The notes under the pieces are model-generated. The model saw only the letters and a program-made list of their open reading frames with translations. It was not told the origin of the DNA and made no database searches. A stretch of 64,000 nt of DNA from Rhodanobacter sp. FW104-R8. GTDB lineage: Bacteria > Pseudomonadota > Gammaproteobacteria > Xanthomonadales > Rhodanobacteraceae. The stretch's first letter is position 1. The number at the start of each line of letters is the position of its first letter. The stretch lies in the NCBI RefSeq assembly GCF_001617365.1, contig NZ_LVJR01000019.1, positions 33,260-97,259 of the forward strand. Direction: 5' to 3'. Positions 30,460-39,661 of the stretch are shown here, one piece after another. Position numbers and translations under genes: made by a program.

Positions 30460-31760
30460 GGGAAGCCAAAGCGCGTTACCTTAAGTCTTCAAGCATGTGG
30501 GATAGCTCTGTGCCTGCCGGATACAAGCGTACAGAGATAGGATTGATTCCCGAAGACTGGGCGGCTGTGCGGCTTGCAGAGATCGGTGAGCCGCTGATAG
30601 GGCTGACTTACCGCCCAAGCGACGTTGCTCAGGATGGTGTCCTCGTTCTGAGGTCTTCCAATGTGCAGAATGGTGTCCTGCGCTTTGACGACAATGTATT
30701 TGTGACTTGCGAAGTTCCTAAGCGGATCATGGTCAGATTGGGAGACATTCTGATCTGTGTAAGGAATGGAAGTCGGAATCTGATCGGGAAGTGCGCACTT
30801 GTAGATGAGCAGGCGCTAGGAATGACATTTGGCGCGTTCATGGCGATCTTTCGCACGGACGCTAGCAAGTTCATATTTCAGCAGTTCGGCTCGCCATTGA
30901 TCCAAAGACAGATTCACGAGCATCTCGGCGCCACGATCAATCAGATCACCAACGCAAGTTTGAAGTCCTTTGTTGCTGCATTACCACCGACCGAAACCGA
31001 GCAGGAAGCTATCGCCGAGGCCTTGGGCGATGCGGATGCGCTGATCGAATCGCTGGAACAGCTCATCGCCAAGAAGCGCCAGATCAAGCAAGGCACCATG
31101 CAGGCCTTGCTGACCGGCAAGCAGCGCCTGCCGGGGTTCGAAAAGGCGTGGGACGATCGAGTGCTGGGTGACGTGGTCGACGACTTGGAAGCAGGGGTAA
31201 GCGTCAACTCAACGAAAGATGAGCCCAGTCAAGAAGTTCCTTGTGTTCTCAAAACTTCGGCTATTTCTGGTGGGAGGTTCATATCTTCGCAATGTAAGGT
31301 AATCGCGCACCGAGACTGGCAGCGCACTCGAGTCGGTGTCGTCCGAAACACGATTCTAATAAGTCGGATGAATACACCTGATCTCGTTGGTGAAGTGGCT
31401 TATGTAGATGCAGATTATCCGATGCTATTTCTTCCAGATCGAGTGTGGATGGCTCGGTTTCGTCCCGAGTTGGACATTGACGTTACATGGCTCGGATATG
31501 TGCTCAGTAGCAGTGACTACAGCCGACGAATCAAGGCGAGCGCGACGGGAACCAGCGGAAGCATGAAGAATATTTCCAAGCCCGCGTTGCTTTCGATTGA
31601 GATCGCTCTGCCTTGCGTGGAAGAGCAAACCGCCATCGCTACCATTCTCACCGACATGGACACCGAACTCGTCGAACTGGAAACCCGCCTCGCCAAGACC
31701 CGTCAGCTCAAGCAGGGCATGATGCAGGAGCTGCTCACCGGAAGGATTCGCCTCGTATGA
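30450..31760 (+). CDS. hsdS: type I restriction-modification system, specificity subunit HsdS
   Basis: The product is 436 residues. Two target-recognition domains (about residues 25-180 and 245-395) are separated and followed by conserved helical spacers. The first is LIAKKRQIKQGTMQALLTG and the second is RLAKTRQLKQGMMQELLTG, forming an internal repeat. Each domain reads one half of a bipartite DNA site. The recognition-domain DNA is visibly more AT-rich than its neighbours, as expected for exchangeable specificity modules. The stop overlaps the next start (ATGA). Confidence 0.94.
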   Translation: MEVREAKARYLKSSSMWDSSVPAGYKRTEIGLIPEDWAAVRLAEIGEPLIGLTYRPSDVAQDGVLVLRSSNVQNGVLRFDDNVFVTCEVPKRIMVRLGDILICVRNGSRNLIGKCALVDEQALGMTFGAFMAIFRTDASKFIFQQFGSPLIQRQIHEHLGATINQITNASLKSFVAALPPTETEQEAIAEALGDADALIESLEQLIAKKRQIKQGTMQALLTGKQRLPGFEKAWDDRVLGDVVDDLEAGVSVNSTKDEPSQEVPCVLKTSAISGGRFISSQCKVIAHRDWQRTRVGVVRNTILISRMNTPDLVGEVAYVDADYPMLFLPDRVWMARFRPELDIDVTWLGYVLSSSDYSRRIKASATGTSGSMKNISKPALLSIEIALPCVEEQTAIATILTDMDTELVELETRLAKTRQLKQGMMQELLTGRIRLV

Positions 31761-33709
31761 GAATTTCCACCATCCTCGATCACATCGACAGCGGGCACAT
31801 GGCGCTGCCGGAGTTCCAGCGCGGCTACGTGTGGAACCGTGACCAGATACGCGGCCTGTTTGATTCGCTGTATCGCCGCCATCCGGTGGGCGGGTTGCTG
31901 GTATGGGTGACCGAGTCGAATGCGGCGTCCCATCGCGGCGACGGCCAGCTGGCGGCGGGCGTGGTGAAGTTGCTGCTGGATGGCCAGCAGCGGATGACCT
32001 CGCTGTATGGCGTGATGCGCGGCAAGCCGCCGCGGTTTTTCGATGGCAACAAGCAGGTGTTCGCCGGGCTGCGCTTTCATCTGGACGAGCAGACGTTTGC
32101 GTTTTATCAGCCGGTGAAGATGCGTGACGATCCGCTGTGGGTCGACGTGACCGAATTGATGAAGAAGGGCACGACGGGGCTGGGCGAGTTCGTGACCCGG
32201 CTCGGCACGCAGCCGGAGCTGGCGCCGAAGATTGGCGAGTACGTGGCACGCCTCGGTCGTTTGCTGAGTGTGGCCGACATCGACCTGCATGTGGAGGAAG
32301 TGACTGGCGCGGACAAGACGCTGGATGTGGTGGTCGACATCTTCAACCGCGTCAACAGCGGCGGCACCAAGCTCTCCAAGGGTGATCTCGCGCTGGCCAA
32401 GATCTGCGCCGACTGGCCCGAAGCGCGCGACATGATGAAGGCCAAGTTGGCCGAGTGGGATGGGGCGGGCTACCACTTCAACCTGGACTGGTTGCTGCGC
32501 TCGGTAAACACGGTGTTGACCGGCGAGGCGAAGTTCCAGTTTCTGGATGGCAAGACCGCCGACGAAGTCCGGAACGGCCTGAAGCGGGCCACCAAATACA
32601 TCGACACCAGCCTGAACCTGATCGGTGGCCGGCTCGGACTGGATCACGACCGAGTGTTCTTCGGCCGCTTCGGCGTGCCGGTGATCGTGCGCTATCTGGA
32701 TCAGCGCCCGGGCCAGATCAACGAGAAGGAACGCGACAAGCTGCTGTTCTGGTTTGCCCAGGCCGGCATGTGGGGGCGCTTCTCCGGTTCCACCGAGTCG
32801 TTCATCGACCAGGACCTCGGCGCGCTGGAAGGCGCCGATGGCGGCTTGGACAAACTGCTGGAGCAACTGCGCCTGTGGCACGGCGGGCTCAGCGTGGAGC
32901 CGGGCAACTTCACCGGCTCCAGCCTCGGCGCGCGCTTCTATCCCGTGCTGTACCTGCTGACCCGGATGAGCCACGCCCGCGACTGGGGCACCGGCCTGGC
33001 GCTGAAATCCAGCCTGCTCGGCAAGATGAGCAAGCTGGAGGTGCACCACATCTTCCCCAAGGCGCAGCTCTACAAGAAGAAATTCATGCGCGTGGACGTG
33101 AACGCGCTGGCCAACTTCTGTTTTCTGACCAAGGACACCAACCTCAATATCAGCGATCGGCTGCCGGAGGAGTACTTCCCGCAGATCGAGCAGGCGCACC
33201 CCGGCGCGCTGGCCTCGCAGTGGATTCCGATGGATCCGTTGCTGTGGAAGATCGAGAACTACCCGGCCTTTCTCGATGCACGCAGGGCGCTGCTCGCCGA
33301 TGCGGTCAACCAGTGCATGACCGAGTTGCTGCATGGGGATACGCGCTGGATGGCCGGTCGGCCGCTGGCGGCCCCTGCCGCCGCAGCGGTCAGCGGTGGC
33401 ATCGCGGACGAAGGGGAAGAGCAGCAGCTTGAAGCACTGAACGACTGGGTGGAGCAGCAGGGCTTGCCGCGTGGCGAGCTGGCGTTTGATTTCTCCGACC
33501 CTGACACCGGTGAGCAGAAGGCGGTTTTCGATCTGGTCTGGCCCAGCGGCTTGCAAGAGGAGCTCAGCCAGCCCGTAGCGGTACTGCTGAACGAGAGCGC
33601 GGGAACGATCGCGATCGCCAGCCAGGCGGGGTTTCGTTGTTTCACCGACGTGGGCGAGTTTCAGCAGTACGTGATGACCGAGGTGGTGGTGGAGGATGCG
33701 CCTGCGTGA
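31757..33709 (+). CDS. DUF262/DUF1524-type protein, GmrSD-like nuclease, embedded in the type I locus
   Basis: The product is 650 residues. The N-terminal DUF262 domain has PEFQRGYVWNRDQ (about 18-30), the ParB-like DGQQRMT motif (75-81) and FNRVNSGGTKLSKGDL. A His-Me/HNH-type nuclease part follows with VHHIFPKAQLY (H430-H431) and downstream Asn residues (NALANFCFLTKDTNLNISD). A further C-terminal domain of about 100 residues (DLVWPSGLQEELSQPVAVLLNE) follows an Ala-rich linker. GmrSD enzymes cut modified DNA using NTPs; activity here is inferred. It overlaps hsdS and fic by four bases each, so it is translated as part of the operon. Confidence 0.85.
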   Translation: MRISTILDHIDSGHMALPEFQRGYVWNRDQIRGLFDSLYRRHPVGGLLVWVTESNAASHRGDGQLAAGVVKLLLDGQQRMTSLYGVMRGKPPRFFDGNKQVFAGLRFHLDEQTFAFYQPVKMRDDPLWVDVTELMKKGTTGLGEFVTRLGTQPELAPKIGEYVARLGRLLSVADIDLHVEEVTGADKTLDVVVDIFNRVNSGGTKLSKGDLALAKICADWPEARDMMKAKLAEWDGAGYHFNLDWLLRSVNTVLTGEAKFQFLDGKTADEVRNGLKRATKYIDTSLNLIGGRLGLDHDRVFFGRFGVPVIVRYLDQRPGQINEKERDKLLFWFAQAGMWGRFSGSTESFIDQDLGALEGADGGLDKLLEQLRLWHGGLSVEPGNFTGSSLGARFYPVLYLLTRMSHARDWGTGLALKSSLLGKMSKLEVHHIFPKAQLYKKKFMRVDVNALANFCFLTKDTNLNISDRLPEEYFPQIEQAHPGALASQWIPMDPLLWKIENYPAFLDARRALLADAVNQCMTELLHGDTRWMAGRPLAAPAAAAVSGGIADEGEEQQLEALNDWVEQQGLPRGELAFDFSDPDTGEQKAVFDLVWPSGLQEELSQPVAVLLNESAGTIAIASQAGFRCFTDVGEFQQYVMTEVVVEDAPA

Positions 33710-34323
33710 GCAACCGCTACGATGCAGGGGAAGCGCAAGGCGCCTATGAGCCGGGTTCCGGCGACCAAGTGCTGCGCAACAAGCTCGGTATCACCGACAG
33801 CGAAGAAATGGATGCCGTCGAGCTGCTGCTGCTTGAACAGCTCTATCGGGCGGTGCTGGTCGAGGATTTGCCGGATCGAGGCTTGCGCGTGGTGGACCTG
33901 AAAACCTGGCACCGGCGCTGGTTGGGCAACGTCTACGGTTGGGCCGGCCAGGAGCGTTCCGTGAACATGGGCAAGGGTGATTTCCAGTTCGCGGCAGCAG
34001 CACAGATCCCGCGCCTGTTGAGCGTATTCGAACGCGACTGCCTCGCGCGCTTCACCCCTTGCCACGACTTCAGCGATGACGCGCTGCTCGAAGCGATCGC
34101 TGTGACCCATGTGGAATTCATCCTGATCCATCCGTTTCGTGAGGGGAACGGACGGCTGTCGCGGCTACTGGCGGACGTCATGTCGGTGCAGGCAGGTAAC
34201 GGACCGCTGGATTACAGTGCGTGGGACGCGGACAAGGACGGGTATTTCAAGGCAATCCACGCCGGCATGGCTGGCGACTACTCGGCGATGCGGCAACTGG
34301 TGGCTTTGGCGCGCACCGATTGA
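33706..34323 (+). CDS. Fic-domain protein (AMP-transferase type)
   Basis: The product is 205 residues with a GTG start overlapping the previous stop (GTGA). The Fic motif is complete: HPFREGNGR at residues 142-150, with the catalytic His142. A flap-like segment (RSVNMGKGDFQFA) and the N-terminal DQVLRNKLGITDSEEMD are typical of Fic proteins of the E. coli Fic/VbhT type. Such proteins AMPylate target proteins and are often toxins held off by a small partner with an (S/T)xxxE(G/N) motif. No such motif is obvious in this protein itself; a small convergent gene (34333-34521) is a candidate partner. Confidence 0.9.
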   Translation: MSNRYDAGEAQGAYEPGSGDQVLRNKLGITDSEEMDAVELLLLEQLYRAVLVEDLPDRGLRVVDLKTWHRRWLGNVYGWAGQERSVNMGKGDFQFAAAAQIPRLLSVFERDCLARFTPCHDFSDDALLEAIAVTHVEFILIHPFREGNGRLSRLLADVMSVQAGNGPLDYSAWDADKDGYFKAIHAGMAGDYSAMRQLVALARTD

Positions 34324-34332
34324 GCCAGGTTT

Positions 34333-34521
34333 TCAGCGGGCCAGTTTGATGTCGAAGAACTTGCCTGTCTTGCTGTTGCGCAGCGTGCGTTCTAGCTGGC
34401 GGATGCTCTTGCCCGTCTCGATGGCCGTGGAGCTGGTCACCGCACGGGTGATCGCCTTCTGGCTCGGCGCTTTGGCAGCGCCTCGCGGTTTGGCGAGGGC
34501 GGTAGGCTTGGCAGGTTTCAT
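34333..34521 (-). CDS. small basic protein convergent with fic, candidate partner
   Basis: The product is 62 residues from the ATG at 34521 (65 from 34530). A Lys/Ala/Pro-rich N-terminus precedes VTSSTAIETGKSIRQLERTL and the C-terminal KTGKFFDIKLAR. A perfect TATAAT -10 ends only seven bases before the ATG at 34521, so the mRNA would be leaderless; the ATG at 34530 overlaps the -10 itself. The SxxxE segment (STAIE) is reminiscent of the inhibitory motif of Fic antitoxins but has Thr instead of Gly/Asn. I do not recognise the family. It lies inside the hsd operon on the opposite strand. Confidence 0.5.
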   Translation of the reverse strand: MKPAKPTALAKPRGAAKAPSQKAITRAVTSSTAIETGKSIRQLERTLRNSKTGKFFDIKLAR

Positions 34522-34528
34522 GGTGCCC

Positions 34529-34534
34529 ATTATA
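34529..34534 (-). promoter_or_regulatory. -10 box giving a leaderless transcript
   Basis: TATAAT on the minus strand, a full consensus match, is followed by GGGCACC and then ATG. No strong -35 box is visible at 16-18 bp. Confidence 0.45.
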
Positions 34535-34611
34535 CCGGGTAGCGTCGTGCTAATTGGCACGAAAACGGAAGGCTGGCGGCGTGGAATCCAGCTTGAGTAC
34601 GGGGGCAGGGA

Positions 34612-37600
34612 ATGAATGACATCAGCAAGCCGGAACGGGTCACCCAGAATCGCGTGATGGCGCTGTTCCAGGACGAGTTGAAGTATCACAGGCTCGGCGA
34701 CTGGAGTGACCGCGACAACAATCGCCAGATCGAGGACGGCCTACTGAGCGACTGGCTGACCCGGCGCGGCTGCTCCCCAGTACAAATCGGCGTGGCGCTG
34801 CACAAGTTGCACACCGAAGCGGACAACCCCAGCCGCACCCTGTACGAGAACAATCAGGCCGTCTATCAATTGCTTCGTTATGGCATACCGGTACAGACGC
34901 AGGTGGGACGCAACCATGAGACGGTGCACCTGATCGACTGGGCCGATCCCGAAGCCAATGATTTCGCCATCGCCAAGGAGGTCACGCTCAAGGGCGGCTT
35001 TGAGCGACGGCCGGATCTGGTGCTGTACGTCAATGGCCTCGCCGTCGCAGTGATCGAGTTGAAGAACAGCCGGGTCAGTATTGGCGACGGCATCCGCCAA
35101 TTGCTTTCCAACCAGCAGCCGGCGTTCAACGAGTGGTTTTTCAGCACGGTGCAATTCGTGTTTGCCGGCAACGATTCGGAAGGTTTGCAGTACGGCACCA
35201 TCAATACGCCGGAGAAGTTCTTCCTGAAGTGGAAGGAGGACGAGACCGACGACAGCCGCTACAAGCTGGACAAGTACCTACTGAAGATGTGCCGCAAGGA
35301 TCGGCTGATCGAGCTGATCCACGATTTCGTGCTGTTTGACGGCGGCATCAAGAAGGTGCCGCGGGTGCACCAGTATTTCGGCATCAAGGCCGCGCAGCAG
35401 CACGCTCACCAACGCAAGGGCGGCATCATCTGGCATACCCAGGGCAGCGGCAAGAGCATCGTGATGGTGCTGCTGGCCAAGTGGCTGCTGCAGGACAACC
35501 CGCATGCCCGCGTGGTGGTGATCACCGACCGCGACGAGCTGGATAAGCAGATTGAGCGGGTGTTCCACGATGCGGGCGAGACGATCTATCGCACCAGCAG
35601 CGGGCGCGACCTGATGCACCAGCTGAGCCAGGCCGCACCGCGCCTGCTGTGTTCGCTGGTGCACAAGTTCGGCCGACGCGACGTGGACGATTTCGACCAG
35701 TTCATCGCCGACCTGCAAGGCCAACCCAGCGCGACCGTGGGCGAAGTGTTCGTGTTCGTGGACGAGTGCCATCGCACGCAGAGCGGCAAGCTGCACAAGG
35801 TGATGACGGCGATGATGCCGAACGCGGTATTCGTCGGCTTCACCGGCACGCCGCTGCTGAAGAAGGACAAGCAGACCAGTCTGGAAGTGTTTGGCGGCTA
35901 TATCCACACCTACAAGTTCAGCGAGGCGGTGCAGGATGAGGTGGTACTGGATCTGGTCTACGAGGCTCGCGATATCGACCAGAAGCTGGGTTCCCCCGAA
36001 AAGATCGACCAATGGTTCGAGGCCAAGACCAAGGGCCTGAACGACTGGCAGAAGGACGAGTTGAAGAAAACCTGGGGCACCTTGCAGCGCGTGCTCAGCT
36101 CCCGCTCCCGCATGGAGCGGGTGGTCGAGGACATGGTGTTCGATTTCAGCGTGAAGCCACGGCTGTCCAGCGAACGGGGCAATGCCATCCTGGTGGCGCG
36201 CAGTATTCTGGACGCCTGCAATTACTTCAACCTGTTCCAGCAGACGCCGCTCAAGGGTCGCTGCGCCGTGGTGACGTCGTACAACCCGCAGGCGAAGGAC
36301 GTGACGCTGGAGGAAACCGGCGCCAACAACGACACCGACAAGCAGGTCATCTACAAGACCTATACCGATCTGCTGAAAGACGTGGAAGCGCAGTCGGGCA
36401 AGAGCAAGACGGAAACCTACGAGGATCGCGCCAAGAAGCTGTTCGTCGAACAGCCGTCCAACATGCGGCTGCTGATCGTGGTGGACAAGCTGCTGACCGG
36501 CTTCGATGCGCCGCCATGCACGTATCTCTACATCGACAAGTCGATGCAGGATCACGGGCTGTTCCAGGCGATCTGCCGCACCAACCGGCTCGATGGCGAC
36601 GACAAGGACTTTGGCTACATCGTCGACTACAAGGACCTGTTCAAGAAGCTGGTGAACGAACAGGGCACCGGTGCGCTGCAGGTGTATTCGTCCGAACTGG
36701 ACCACAGTGCGGGCGGTGTCGATCCGGACGTGCTGATGCAGGATCGCCTGGAGAAAGGCCGTGAGCGGCTGGATAGCGCGCTTGAGTCACTGGTGCTGTT
36801 GTGCGAGCCGGTCGAGCCACCGAAAGACGATCTGGACCATATCCGTTATTTCTGTGGCAATACGGAAATACCTGCCGATCTGAAAGAGCGGGAGCCACGT
36901 CGGGTGGCGCTATACAAGGCCGCCGTGGCGTTGCTGCGTGCGTATGGAAATCTCGCTGACGACCTGTCCGGGGCGGGTTACGACGGAGGCGACATCAAGC
37001 GCATCAAGGGCGAGGTCAAGCGCTTCACCGATCTTCGCGAAGTCATTCGCCGGGCCAGCGGCGAGACGCTCGACCTGAAACCGTACGAGGCGGACATGCG
37101 CCACCTCATCGACACCTATATCGAGGCGAAGGCACCGCGGAAGATTTCTCCGTTCGACGATCTCGGGCTGCTGGATCTGATCGCCAGGAGCGGGATGGCC
37201 GAGGCGGTCAGCACGTTGCCCGAGGGCATCAAGGGCAGCAAGGACGCGATAGCCGAAACCATCGAAAACAATGTGCGCAGCAAGATCATCCAGGAGCATC
37301 TGAACAATCCGGCGTACTACGCCAAGATGTCGGCGCTGCTGGACGAGGTGATCAAGTTCCGCAAGGAACAAGCGGACAAGTACGAGGAGTACCTGAAGAA
37401 GATCGCCGACCTGGTGGGCAAGGTGCAGACAGGCCACGCTGACGACATTCCGGAAGCGTTGAAACGCAGCGTGGGATTGCGGGCGATCTACGACAACCTC
37501 AGGGTGCCGCCGGCCCCGGCTCCGACTGCAGCGATGAATCTCCAGGATGAGGCTGGCCCGTTGCCCATGCCCGATCCCAAGCTGAAGCTGGCGGTCGACA

Positions 37601-37758
37601 TCGACGAGGCGGTCAGACGCGAGCGGCATGCGGACTGGCGTGGAAATGCTGCCAAGGAGAATCACATCAAGCGTGAGGCCTTGCTGCCTCTGCTGGGCAA
37701 CGACGTGACCGAAGCGGCACGCCTGTTCGACATCATAAAACTGCAGTCGGAATACTGA
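34612..37758 (+). CDS. hsdR: type I restriction endonuclease subunit HsdR
   Basis: The product is 1,048 residues. An N-terminal PD-(D/E)xK nuclease domain (D135, E149-x-K151 in VIELK) precedes the two RecA-like motor domains with Walker A HTQGSGKS (about 276-283), motif II DECH (from D384) and FTGTPLLKKD, then a helical C-terminal assembly region. HsdR translocates DNA past the HsdM2S complex and cuts it. It is separated from hsdMS by the DUF262 and fic genes and a 290-bp gap that holds the minus-strand small gene. The last base overlaps the start of the next gene. Confidence 0.96.
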   Translation: MNDISKPERVTQNRVMALFQDELKYHRLGDWSDRDNNRQIEDGLLSDWLTRRGCSPVQIGVALHKLHTEADNPSRTLYENNQAVYQLLRYGIPVQTQVGRNHETVHLIDWADPEANDFAIAKEVTLKGGFERRPDLVLYVNGLAVAVIELKNSRVSIGDGIRQLLSNQQPAFNEWFFSTVQFVFAGNDSEGLQYGTINTPEKFFLKWKEDETDDSRYKLDKYLLKMCRKDRLIELIHDFVLFDGGIKKVPRVHQYFGIKAAQQHAHQRKGGIIWHTQGSGKSIVMVLLAKWLLQDNPHARVVVITDRDELDKQIERVFHDAGETIYRTSSGRDLMHQLSQAAPRLLCSLVHKFGRRDVDDFDQFIADLQGQPSATVGEVFVFVDECHRTQSGKLHKVMTAMMPNAVFVGFTGTPLLKKDKQTSLEVFGGYIHTYKFSEAVQDEVVLDLVYEARDIDQKLGSPEKIDQWFEAKTKGLNDWQKDELKKTWGTLQRVLSSRSRMERVVEDMVFDFSVKPRLSSERGNAILVARSILDACNYFNLFQQTPLKGRCAVVTSYNPQAKDVTLEETGANNDTDKQVIYKTYTDLLKDVEAQSGKSKTETYEDRAKKLFVEQPSNMRLLIVVDKLLTGFDAPPCTYLYIDKSMQDHGLFQAICRTNRLDGDDKDFGYIVDYKDLFKKLVNEQGTGALQVYSSELDHSAGGVDPDVLMQDRLEKGRERLDSALESLVLLCEPVEPPKDDLDHIRYFCGNTEIPADLKEREPRRVALYKAAVALLRAYGNLADDLSGAGYDGGDIKRIKGEVKRFTDLREVIRRASGETLDLKPYEADMRHLIDTYIEAKAPRKISPFDDLGLLDLIARSGMAEAVSTLPEGIKGSKDAIAETIENNVRSKIIQEHLNNPAYYAKMSALLDEVIKFRKEQADKYEEYLKKIADLVGKVQTGHADDIPEALKRSVGLRAIYDNLRVPPAPAPTAAMNLQDEAGPLPMPDPKLKLAVDIDEAVRRERHADWRGNAAKENHIKREALLPLLGNDVTEAARLFDIIKLQSEY

Positions 37759-38474
37759 TGATCACCCGGCTCGATCTGGGCAGCATCCATGTGGATGTGG
37801 TTCGGAAGAACATCAAGAACATCCATCTCGGTGTGTACCCGCCGACCGGCAAGGTACGCATTGCCGCGCCCGAGTGGATGGAGCTGGATGCGATCCGGCT
37901 GTTTGCGATCAACAAGCTGGCCTGGATCAGGCAGCAGCAGAAAAAGCTGCTTGCGCAGGAACGGGAAACGCCGCGCGAATATCTGGAGCGCGAAAGCCAC
38001 TATGTCTGGGGACGGCGTTACCTGTTGCAGATCGTCGAAGTGGAGGCGCGTCCTTCGGTCCGGCTGATGCACAGGCATCTGCGGTTGCAGGTTCGCCCCG
38101 GTACAGACGTTAAGAAACGTGAGGTGCTGCTGGCTGACTGGTACCGCGGCAATTTGAAGCTCGTAGTACCGGGGTTGCTGGCGAAGTGGGAGCCGATCGT
38201 CGGTGTACGGACTGAGCGCTTCTATGTGCAGCATATGAAAACGAAATGGGGGAGCTGCAACCCGAAGGCGCGGAATATCCGCCTCAACACCGAACTGGCC
38301 AAGAAGCCGCCTGAGTGTCTCGAATACATCGTGGTGCACGAATTGGTGCACTTGCGCGAGCCAACCCACAACGACCAGTTCGTGGCATGGATGAACAAGC
38401 TGATGCCCCACTGGCGCGACTGCCGCGACATGCTCAATCGCTTGCCGGTACGCAACGAGCATTGGAGCTACTGA
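37758..38474 (+). CDS. YgjP-type metallopeptidase-like protein (DUF45)
   Basis: The product is 238 residues. The zincin motif HELVHL with a downstream His (PTHNDQF) and the preceding KTKWGSCNPKARNIRLNTEL are the signature of the DUF45/YgjP family. Its frequent association with hsdR is established; a direct role in restriction is not. The start ATG overlaps the hsdR stop by one base, so it is probably the last gene of the hsd operon. A terminator follows. Confidence 0.9.
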   Translation: MITRLDLGSIHVDVVRKNIKNIHLGVYPPTGKVRIAAPEWMELDAIRLFAINKLAWIRQQQKKLLAQERETPREYLERESHYVWGRRYLLQIVEVEARPSVRLMHRHLRLQVRPGTDVKKREVLLADWYRGNLKLVVPGLLAKWEPIVGVRTERFYVQHMKTKWGSCNPKARNIRLNTELAKKPPECLEYIVVHELVHLREPTHNDQFVAWMNKLMPHWRDCRDMLNRLPVRNEHWSY

Positions 38475-38511
38475 CCTAAGCGCTCAGCTTTCCGCCCTGT
38501 GCTTGACGAAA

Positions 38512-38533
38512 GAGCCCCCGCAAGCGGGGGCTC
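38512..38533 (+). terminator. hairpin at the end of the restriction operon
   Basis: GAGCCCCCGC-AA-GCGGGGGCTC is a perfect 10-bp stem followed by CTGGTTTCT. It lies between the convergent YgjP gene and the Ala-rich gene. Confidence 0.8.
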
Positions 38534-38562
38534 CTGGTTTCTACGGTGCTGCTGGCTTAGTG

Positions 38563-39555
38563 CTACTGCGCATTCGCGCTGGCGTCGGCGCTGCCGTCGG
38601 CCTGCGCCGAGGTGGAGATGCCGCTGCGGGCTGAGCCGTGCGCGCCGGCGTGGCCGCTGGCGTTGGCCGAACCGCTGGTGCCCGCGGCCGGGCCGGCGTT
38701 CGCATCCGTGTTGCCGTGGGCTGCGCCCGAGCCGGACACGTCGACCGATTTGTCCCCGGCGTTGCGCACGGCGCCGGACGTCCGCGGCAGCAGGCGCGGC
38801 TGCGTGGTCGTCGCCTCACCCGACGGCTGGCTCGCGGCGTTCGCGCCGACTGAGCTTACCTGCGATGCGTTGCCTGCCGCGTCTGCGCCGGTGGCGTGGG
38901 TCGATTGCGTGCCGTTGGCGATCGCTTGCTCGGCCGTGCTCAGGCCGGCGCTGGCCGATGCCTCGGCGTTCGCGGGTGCGTTCTGCACGCGGTCCAGCGC
39001 GGTGCGGGTTCCGCGTTCGGCCGCCGAGGCGGCTGAACGCGTCTGGCTGGCCGCTTGGCCGGCGGCACCGGCCACGGCGTCGCGCGGGCCGGCGGTATCG
39101 ACGGCGCCGGTCGCGGACGAGCCCAGTTCCGTCGCGCCATCCAGCGCGGCATGGTTGCCGCTGCCAGCGTTGGCGGCGGCCGCACCGCTGAGGCCGGCGG
39201 CGGCACCGGCGACCGCCTGACCGTTCGCCTGGCGGGCGGCTTGTGCGGCGGTGCCCGTGGCCGAGGCGGCGGTTGCGGCGGCACGCTGGCGCAGGCGTTC
39301 CGCGCGTCGCTCGGCCGCCCGCTGGTTGATGTCGGGGGTGTCGATGTTGCCCATGCCGTGCGCGGAGCCGTCGATGCGGCCACCCACCTGGCCCATCGTG
39401 GCATTGATGGGGCCGCCCACGCGGCCGGCGATGCCGCCGGCGAGCGAGCCGCCGCCCAGCACCTGGGCATGCACCGGGACCATCGTGGCCAGGGCAAGCG
39501 CGCCGGCGAGCAGGGTGGTGTTGAGGGTCTTGTTGTTGAGGGTCGTGTTGCGCAT
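38563..39555 (-). CDS. exported Ala/Gly-rich low-complexity protein
   Basis: The product is 330 residues. A signal peptide (LLAGALALATMVPVHA) precedes QVLGGGSLAGGIAGRVGGPINATMGQVGGRIDG, then a basic helical patch (QRAAERRAERLRQRAAATAA) and long Ala/Gly/Ser/Thr/Asn-rich sequence to the end. A consensus AGGAGG lies upstream of the ATG at 39555. No catalytic motif is visible; it could be a surface or matrix protein. It lies 106 bp downstream of the subtilisin-like gene on the same strand. Confidence 0.75.
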   Translation of the reverse strand: MRNTTLNNKTLNTTLLAGALALATMVPVHAQVLGGGSLAGGIAGRVGGPINATMGQVGGRIDGSAHGMGNIDTPDINQRAAERRAERLRQRAAATAASATGTAAQAARQANGQAVAGAAAGLSGAAAANAGSGNHAALDGATELGSSATGAVDTAGPRDAVAGAAGQAASQTRSAASAAERGTRTALDRVQNAPANAEASASAGLSTAEQAIANGTQSTHATGADAAGNASQVSSVGANAASQPSGEATTTQPRLLPRTSGAVRNAGDKSVDVSGSGAAHGNTDANAGPAAGTSGSANASGHAGAHGSARSGISTSAQADGSADASANAQ

Positions 39556-39661
39556 GTGGGGACCTCCTGCCTGCGGCCGATCCGCGGCTTCCGAGGTCCT
39601 GTACGCCGGCGCCGGGACGATCCTTCCATCCCGGCAGGCTGCGGTTGGGCGGTGTTCAGAT

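Noticed and set aside
30460..31600. AT-richer hsdS interior as a separate inserted element
   Set aside because: The frame is continuous and the low-GC parts coincide with the recognition domains, so this is normal hsdS variation.
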